This document shows, piece by piece, positions 57,751-64,000 of a stretch of 64,000 nucleotides of DNA. The position numbers were made by a program, and so were the translations under genes. Origin of the DNA: Stomoxys calcitrans (taxonomy: Eukaryota; Arthropoda; Insecta; Diptera; Muscidae); assembly GCF_963082655.1 (NCBI RefSeq), contig NC_081554.1, positions 50,656,750-50,720,749 of the forward strand. Direction: 5' to 3'. Numbering within the stretch: position 1 is the stretch's first letter; every line of letters starts with the position of its first letter. The notes under the pieces were generated by a model. That model had not been told where the DNA came from and did no database searches. It saw only the letters and a list, made by a program, of their open reading frames with translations.

Positions 57751-57986
57751 TTGGGTTGCCCAAAAAGTAATTGCGGATTTTTCATATAGTCGGCGTTGAC
57801 AAATTTTTCACAGCTTGTAACTCTGTAATTGCATTCTTTCTTCTGTCAGTTATCAGCTGTTACTGTTAGCTTGCTTTAGAAAAAAAGTGTAAAAAATGTA
57901 TATTTGATTAAAGTTCATTCTAAGTTTTATTAAAAATGCATTTACTTTCTTCTAAAAAATCCGCAGTAACTTTTTGGGCAATTCAA
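57751..57986 (-). mobile_element. Mariner-type MITE, 236 bp (copy 5)
   Basis: Same orientation as copy 2, flanked by TA (57749-57750, 57987-57988). The right repeat has GGGCAATTCAA instead of GGGCAACCCAA. Confidence 0.9.
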
Positions 57987-58271
57987 TAAAAATAAAACAG
58001 AAAATTGTTGTTGTTGTTTTCGCATATGTAAATACCTACTTGGCGATTTATATTTCTTTATCGCGTAAATGTTACCAAACAATGTATGTGCCTTGTGTAT
58101 TCTTACACCTGGCAGCCATTTGTGTGCTGCTTTAATGATTTTTGTCATACCAGGCATACCAGCATTTTATACTGAAACGTTAAAAATTCCCATCCGCACT
58201 CATCCGAGGTACTCAATACATTTACTGCTCTTTGCTCAGTCAAAACAACAAAAAAAAGAAAATAAATAAAA
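57987..58271. other. Unassigned sequence
   Basis: No recognised repeat or domain; a short GTT/GTTG run at 58006-58019. Confidence 0.4.
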
Positions 58272-59111
58272 AGGCGTTCAGTTCGCCAGCGCCGAACCTT
58301 GGATACCCACCACCTCGGATATATTTAAACAAATTTTCGTCTTAGTCCGGTGATAAATGCATAATTTATGCCCCCATAGTAGCTATATTGAAATATTGTC
58401 CGATTTGGATCAAATTCGGCACGGACATTGAGTGGTCCAATAAGTACAAGGCATTGTTCAATTTTATAGCTTTTTGGTAGGTATATCCAAATATAGACCA
58501 ATCTGAACCAAATATGATACAGATGTCGAAAAGCGTAACATAAGTCACTGTGTCGAATTTCAACGAAATCGGATTATAAATGCGCCTTTTATGGGGCCAA
58601 GACTTTAAATCGAGAGAGATCGCTCTGTATGGCAGCTATATCCAAATCTAAAACGATCTGGGCCAAATTTAAGAGGGATGGCGAAGGCCCTTACACAAGT
58701 CACTGTGCCAAATTTCGGCGACATCGGACAATAAATGCGCCTTTTATGGGCCTAAGACCCTAAATCGTAGGATCGGTCTATATGTATATATATATCCAAA
58801 TCTGGACCGATCTGAGCCAAATTGACGAAGGATGTCGAAGGGCCTAACACAACTCATTGTCCCAATTTTCAGCAAAATCGGATAATCAATGTGTCTTTTA
58901 TGTGGCCAAGACTTTAAATCGAGTGATCGGTCTATATGGCAGCTATGTCCAAATCTGCACCGATCTAGGCCAAATCGAAAAGGTATGTCGAAGGGTCTAA
59001 CACTACTCACTGTTCCAAATTTCGTCGACAGCGGACAATAAATGCGTCTTTCATGGACCCAAAACATTTAATCGAGAGATCGGTCTATATGGCAGCTATA
59101 TCCAAATTTTG
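58272..59111 (-). mobile_element. DINE-1-like family B, tail end and subrepeats
   Basis: The low-coordinate end carries, on the minus strand, 'CGAGGTGGTGGGTATCCAAG' and 'GTTCGGCGCTGGCGAACTGA', a stem of the same kind as at 50585. About five subrepeats follow. At 59111 it joins a family A sequence of opposite orientation, in mid subrepeat. Confidence 0.7.
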
Positions 59112-59701
59112 ACCGATGTTTTGATATAGCTGCCATATTAACCGATCTTGAATCTTGACTTTGTGAGCATCTCGAGGGCGCAATTCTTATCCGATGTGGC
59201 TGAAATTTGCACGTGATGTTTTGGTAACACTTTCAACATCTGTGCTAAGTACGTGCTAAATCGGTTCTTAACCTGATGTCGTTGCCATATAACCCTATCT
59301 TGGGTTTCGACTTCTTGAGCTCCTAGAATGCCTAATTCTTACCCGATTTGGCTGAAATTTTGCACATAACGGCGAGGATTGACTTCCAACATCTGTGCCG
59401 AGTATTGTCTAAATCAGTCAGTAACCTGAAATAGCCTTGAGCATCTAGAGGGCGCAATTCTTATCCGATTTGGCTGAAATTTTGCACATAACGCTGAGGA
59501 GGCATTTTTTACTCAATTTGCCTGAAATTTTGGAGATGATATTTTTCTATGACTTCTAGCAGCCATGATAAGTACGGTCCATATCGGTCAATAACTTGAT
59601 GTAGCTCATGTATATATTGAAATAGTTGTTCAAAGAACTTTACAAATGCGATCCATAGTGGAGGGTATAGAAGATTCGGCCCGGCCGAACTTTTACTTGT
59701 C
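59112..59701 (+). mobile_element. DINE-1-like family A, head-truncated
   Basis: Three or four subrepeats, then 'CGATCCATAGTGGAGGGTAT' and the hairpin TTCGGCCCGGCCGAA with the end ACTTTTACTTGT. It lacks the CTTAGCACGC part of the end. It joins the LINE 3' UTR at 59702. Confidence 0.7.
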
Positions 59702-59808
59702 TAGGTTACTTTTTTTCAGTATTAGGAGCGCACAACAAGCCGATTACTGTTTGAGGAGTATATCCATAGGGGCATGGGGCGGATTAATACCTACACCCTC
59801 TTTTCAAC
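59702..59808 (+). mobile_element. RNase H LINE 3' UTR, left part
   Basis: 'GGAGCGCACAACAAGCCGAT', 'TACTGTTTGAGGAGTATATC', 'GGGGCATGGGGCGGATTAAT' and 'ACCCTCTTTTCAAC' match the 3' UTRs at 26724 and 16450. The remainder follows the foldback element at 60472. Confidence 0.75.
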
Positions 59809-60471
59809 ATGTCCGTGAAGATAAACTTAACATTAACTAGCAAAGACACAAACCCTCAAATCTAACAGCGCTCTGTTACGAGCTTAGCAGAGCTATGCTA
59901 ACACCTTAAAAGAAAATATCTAAAATTAAAATCATGAAAAATAATGAAAAAATTCAGAAAAAAACAAAAAGAGCACTAATGGGACCACAAACATTTCGAA
60001 TAGAGATATTTGGCATTTAAAATTATATCTGGAATTGACAGATTGGTCCACTGTGCCAAAACCAAGTGGGATGCGGGATACCCACTTATAGTGAAGGAAG
60101 ATCTCTTTAAATGCCAAATATCTCCAATAACGGTGGTCTTTTTGAATATTCTGCTTTCTGATTTAGATTGTATACATCGAAAGTTTCCTTCACTATAAGT
60201 GGCTATCCCACATCCCTTCTAGTTTTTGCACAGTAGGTCATTCTGTTATTTCTAACTTTAACTTTAAATATCAAACTTCTCAATTCGAAATGATTGTGGG
60301 TCCGTTAGTGCTCTTTTGCTTGTTTTTTCTGAATTTTTGCTTTATTTTTCTTGATTTTAGTTTTAGATATTTAAGTTATTAGCATAGCGCTGCTAAGGTC
60401 GTAACAGAGCGCTGCTAGATTTAAGGGTTTGTGTCTCTGCTATTTAAATTAAACTTTATCTTCACGGCCAT
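59809..60471. mobile_element. Foldback element with 290-bp arms and 9-bp target duplication
   Basis: Two inverted arms, 59809-60100 and about 60184-60471, are similar along their whole length: ends ATGTCCGTGAAGATAAA and, reversed, ATGGCCGTGAAGATAAA; inner parts share GACACAAACCCT, AGCGCTCTGTTACGA, AAAATTCAGAAAAAA, CACTTATAGTGAAGGAA. A spacer of about 83 bp separates them. CTTTTCAAC flanks it on both sides (59800-59808, 60472-60480), a 9-bp target duplication inside the LINE tail. No coding sequence. It resembles Drosophila foldback (FB) or Mutator-like elements in duplication length; the ends match neither family that I can recall. Confidence 0.9.
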
Positions 60472-60497
60472 CTTTTCAACCTAACCTAACCTAACTC
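60472..60497 (+). mobile_element. RNase H LINE 3' tail, right part
   Basis: CTTTTCAACCTAACCTAACC completes the LINE 3' end interrupted by the foldback element, with three AACCT units. Confidence 0.8.
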
Positions 60498-60868
60498 TGT
60501 TACAAAAAAAGCTTTCCCCGAAGAGGGGTCATACGATGCTGACATTATTTCTCAACGCTAAATGGTTCTAACGAAGATTCTTTTTTCAGCCAGCCAAATT
60601 CTGTCTCCTTTGCTTTTCCTGATAACCAAGATACAGAACCATAACAAGATCGTTCAGTTGCAGCTACGCTGACCTTATTCTGATAAGGCGATGTATATTT
60701 TATTCATTCAGGTATAGGACCTCTTTGCCGCCTCTATGAAGTATCAGTAGCTGGGAATAATGTTTTTTCCCATATTCTATGCACACTAGAAATTGTGCTC
60801 TGTCTATCTATGCCTAAAGATGTCCTTTATCAAAGGCTTCAATTTTATCTTAATTTCTTTGGTAGTAT
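60498..60868. other. Unassigned sequence
   Basis: Some minus-strand reading is open in short pieces but shows no domain. Possibly decayed retrotransposon. Confidence 0.35.
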
Positions 60869-61061
60869 TTATACCCTACACCCCTACTGTGATACAGGGT
60901 ATTATAACTTAGTGAATTAGTTTGTAACGCCCAAAAGGATGAGAGATAGACCCATTGATAAGCATACCGATCGGCTCAGAATCACTTTCTGATTCGATTT
61001 TGCTATGGCCGTCTGTCTGTCTGTCCGTCCGTCCGTCTGTCCGTCCGTCCGTCTGTCCGTC

Positions 61062-61092
<31 letters not shown>

Positions 61093-61741
61093 CCGTCAGT
61101 CCATGCTAATTTGTATACAAAATACAGGTCGCAGTTTCTATCCGATCGTCTTAAAATTTGATACAGGCATGTTTTTCGGCCTAGATACGAAGCCTATTGA
61201 AATTGGCAAAAATCGGTTTAGATCTGGATATAGCTCCCATATCTATGTTCGTCCGATTTTCAGTAATAATGCAATAAAAAGGTCATTTGTTAACCGATTC
61301 TCTCGAAATTTGGCAGGAAGGATTTTTTACAACTCTTGAAATTACTGGTGGATTTCATGAAAATCGGATCAGATTTAGATATAGCTCTTATATATATATA
61401 TATATATATATCGCCCGATTTTTACTCCTAGAGCCACTGCAATCATATTTATTGACCAATCTTGCCAAAATATTGCACAACGCGACGACTACGACTACCA
61501 CAATATACATAGAGTGTGGTCAAAATCGGTTCAGATTTCGATATAGCTCCCATATATATGTTCGCCGATATGCAGTAATATTGCAATAAAATGGTCTTTT
61601 GTTAACCGATTTTCTCGAAATTTGCCAGGAGGGATTTTCTCTTGACTCTCAATATTACTAGGTCCCACATTGTATTCATGGGACAGGTGTAGGGTATTAT
61701 AAAGTCGGCACCGCCCGACTTTTGCCCTTCCTTACTGGTTT
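60869..61741 (+). mobile_element. DINE-1-like family C element, complete
   Basis: Head 'TATACCCTACACCCCTACTG' with an internal inverted AGGGTAT at 60895, a GTCC/GTCT microsatellite at 61008-61102, three or four subrepeats of about 170 bp ('GATATAGCTCCCATATCTAT', 'TTGTTAACCGATTCTCTCGA'), then 'GTGTAGGGTATTATAAAGTC', the hairpin GTCGGCACCGCCCGAC and the end 'CCTTCCTTACTGGTTTT'. A TA repeat of about 23 bp is at 61389-61411. 873 bp, no protein. The head TACCCTACACC and tail GGTGTAGGGTA are perfect inverse copies. Confidence 0.8.
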
Positions 61742-61799
61742 TCATTTATTTGTTTATAGACTCTAGTATAAAGTCTCACATTTTCTTTTTCTTCCATTT

Positions 61800-61885
61800 C
61801 TCTCTCTAGGATACCACAATGGGCCAAATTGGCCTACGAGTGAACTCACCTTTGGTGGGCTACCCATTCAACCTAACCTAACATT
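61800..61885 (+). mobile_element. LINE 3'-end fragment with AACCT tail
   Basis: 'TAGGATACCACAATGGGCCA', 'GGCCTACGAGTGAACTCACC' and 'CATTCAACCTAACCTAAC'. The AACCT tail resembles those at 26724 and 60472 but the rest differs, so a second LINE family with a similar tail. Confidence 0.55.
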
Positions 61886-63190
61886 AAACCTGTGGTGCTT
61901 TCAAATGGTTACAACGGTTTGTCGTTGTGTAAGATTTGGCATCTTTATCCAGCTTAATGGTGTTACAGTTCGCTCTGATTCCTTCTTTTTTGTAGAGAGC
62001 GTCAATAACTGTAACACCCTTTCAGTTTTTTTGGTATTCATAGCTGGCTTACATAAACTGCAAACTTTTTCAATAACAAAAAGTCTTGGTCGACACCATG
62101 AAAATATTATTCTAACCAACTTTTGATATATTTTTGCATCCTCTATCGTCATCGTCGCCATCATCATCATCACCATCACCATTCTGTCTCTCTCTCACTT
62201 TTTTAAGAGCAAAACCTTTCAAGTGTTTATTTATCCTTTGGCAGCAACGGCTTATCCTTACCACAAACACTGCCACAAGCATCACTTGCGGCAGCTGTCG
62301 CTCATGCCAGCTACGAACTTCAGCCAAACAGATGATTGAACAAAATGTCAATTTCAAATACCTAACAAGAGTTTACACTTAGCATTATGCCATTGATGGT
62401 TGAATAGCAGCAGCATGAATTCTGCAACTGCCTGCCTCCAATGGCAATACATTTCATACTGTTGCCAGAGTACTCACTGAGGTACTTCAAGTTCAAGTAT
62501 GTTTATCTAACAGTTTCAGTTCCATTCTTGTGCGCTGCTGGTCTGTCTGTAGCAAATAGCAGCGTTACCCAGAGGGCAGAGTTTATTTTTTTTTTCAGCA
62601 GCTGCATTATGATTATATTTGTGGCAAATACTTGAGAATATCACCATTCTTATCATCAGCTCTTGGGCTGTTGCAAATTTACTTATCGTCTTAGCATCAT
62701 CATCGATGTTATTAAGGCTTTCATCATCAACAGACACCAGCACGGGCTAGATACTCCTTTGCTGGGTGAACCATGGGAGTTGGCCTCTTTTCGAAGTGTT
62801 GTTGTTGCTGTTACCTTATCTTTTATTTTTTTAGTTGTCATCCTTTTTCAATTTTTGCTTATTTTGTCATTTGCCACAAATTGTTGTTGACACAAGTTTT
62901 TTGTTGCAAAAATATTTGCTTGGCTAAAAAAAATTGGTTGACTGTTGTCATAGTCATCAACGGGCACAACAAATAAAACTTTGACAAGGGCTTTATTAGA
63001 ATGGGCGGTGAATGGGTGGCCTGGCTACTATGGGCTAAACAATTTTGAAGTGCTGATTAAAGGCTAAATTAGGCTCTACGAAGAAAGATAAATAATCGAA
63101 TTTCATTATTTTTAGAGAAAAGTTTATAAAAAACTGGTAAATAGGGATTCAGTAGAATCTTGGAGATGTTCAGGATTAGAAATTAAGTTA
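61886..63190. other. Unassigned low-repeat sequence
   Basis: No transposon recognised. A TCATCG/CCATCA microsatellite (62146-62182) and GTTGTT runs are present. Frames on both strands stay below 95 codons and have no domain. Candidate host non-coding DNA. Confidence 0.45.
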
Positions 63191-64000
63191 AAACCAGTAA
63201 GGAAGGGCAAAATTCGGGCGGTGCCGACTGTATAATACCCTACACCTACCCTATAAATACGATGTGGGACCTATATCCAATTCCGAACCAATTTTGATAG
63301 ACCTCGGCGAGCAAATATGTTCAAACTGTAGAAACTACGGCTGACAAATGACAACATTATGGCAAATTTCCCAAAAGCTGACGAACATATATTTGGTTGC
63401 CCAAAAAGTAATTGCGGATTTTTCATATAGTCGGCGTTGACAAATTTTTTCACAGCTTGTGACTCTGTAATTGCATTCTTTCTTCTGTCAGTTATCAGAT
63501 GCTACTTTTAGCTTGCTTTAGAAAAAAAGTGTAAAAAAAGTATATTTGATTGATGTTCATTCTAAGTTTTACTAAAAATGCATTTACTTCATTTTAAAAA
63601 ATCCGCAATTACTTTTTGGGCAACCCAATATATAGGAGCTATATCTGCTTTTGAAGCGATCTAGAGAAACACTTCTCAGATAATGTAGTAGTCGTCGATG
63701 GAAGTGTTGTGCAAAATTTTGGCAATATTGGTCAAACAATGCGCTTGCAGTGGCTCTTGGGGTGAAAATCTGGCCATATACATATATGACAGCTATATCT
63801 AAATCTGGGCCGATTTCTATAGAATTCACCAACCGACAGAATCGGTTAACAAATGAGCACTTTTTTGCAATATTTCTCAAAATCGGACGAACATATATAT
63901 GAGAGCTATACCCAAATCCGAACCGATTTCGAGCAAACTCATCCGATATTGAGGCAGTCGTCGCGGAAGGCGTTTTGCAAAATTTTGGCAAAATGGGTCA
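63191..64000 (-). mobile_element. DINE-1-like family C, tail and subrepeats, running off the window
   Basis: On the minus strand its 3' end is at 63195: 'AGGTGTAGGGTATTATACAG', the hairpin GTCGGCACCGCCCGA, 'ATTTTGCCCTTCCTTACTGG' and 'TTTT'. Subrepeats as in 60869-61741. It holds MITE copy 6 at 63392-63628. The head would lie beyond the window. Confidence 0.75.
63392..63628 (-). mobile_element. Mariner-type MITE, 237 bp (copy 6)
   Basis: Inserted in the family C element at GAACATATA, with TA at 63390-63391 and 63629-63630. Left end reads TTTGGTTGCC instead of TTGGGTTGCC; otherwise very close to the other five copies. Confidence 0.9.

Overview
The window looks like intergenic or intronic DNA from a higher fly. 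Several repeats have the form I know from calyptrate muscids: a tRNA-derived SINE with a conserved body, a 237-bp mariner-type MITE, and DINE-1-like elements built of 150-170 bp subrepeats. Stomoxys or a close relative is my guess from memory, not a search result. I found no convincing host protein-coding gene, rRNA or functional tRNA. The only complete, uninterrupted gene is a 342-residue Tc1-type transposase (23150-24178, minus strand). Everything else that codes is a broken piece of a transposable element.

Layout. 1-2500: 16-bp minisatellite with an inserted SINE. 2500-6700: transposase debris, a SINE, a CpG-rich 15-bp repeat, two LINE polymerase fragments, and a GTAC-rich repeat ending in (CAGT)n. 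8049-9663: a 31-bp near-palindromic satellite of about 52 copies. 10771-13673: DINE-1-like family A. 14775-16585: a D-family piece, a SINE and the 3' end of a LINE with RNase H. 17140-22840: D, A, C and B repeats. 22889-24528: intact Tc1-like element. 25576-26640: MITE and a tRNA-like repeat. 26724-30425: a LINE on the minus strand with its reverse transcriptase core in four tandem copies. 31920-34060: a second RNase H LINE with a five-fold in-frame tandem repeat and an inserted SINE. 35225-39888: two minus-strand family A elements around a MITE. 39889-48852: D, E, F and C repeats, a SINE and an RTE-like LINE end. 48853-50092 and 61886-63190: unassigned, low-repeat sequence. 50585-59701: family B and A elements, a LINE endonuclease fragment and a three-level nested insertion. 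59702-60497: LINE tail split by a foldback element. 60868-64000: family C elements and another MITE.

How the parts relate. Families A, B and C share one plan: a 5' end beginning ATACCC, a conserved block with GTCC/GTCT microsatellite, nucleosome-sized subrepeats, an inverted copy of the 5' end, then a GC-rich hairpin and a T-rich terminus. The end sequences differ between families but stay complementary within each. This is the plan described for Helentron-related non-autonomous elements (DINE-1/HINE). One copy inserted in a MITE shows its exact ends, and they fit insertion between two Ts without target duplication. The MITEs and the Tc1-like element use TA targets. The foldback element made a 9-bp duplication. 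SINEs and LINE fragments fill much of the rest.
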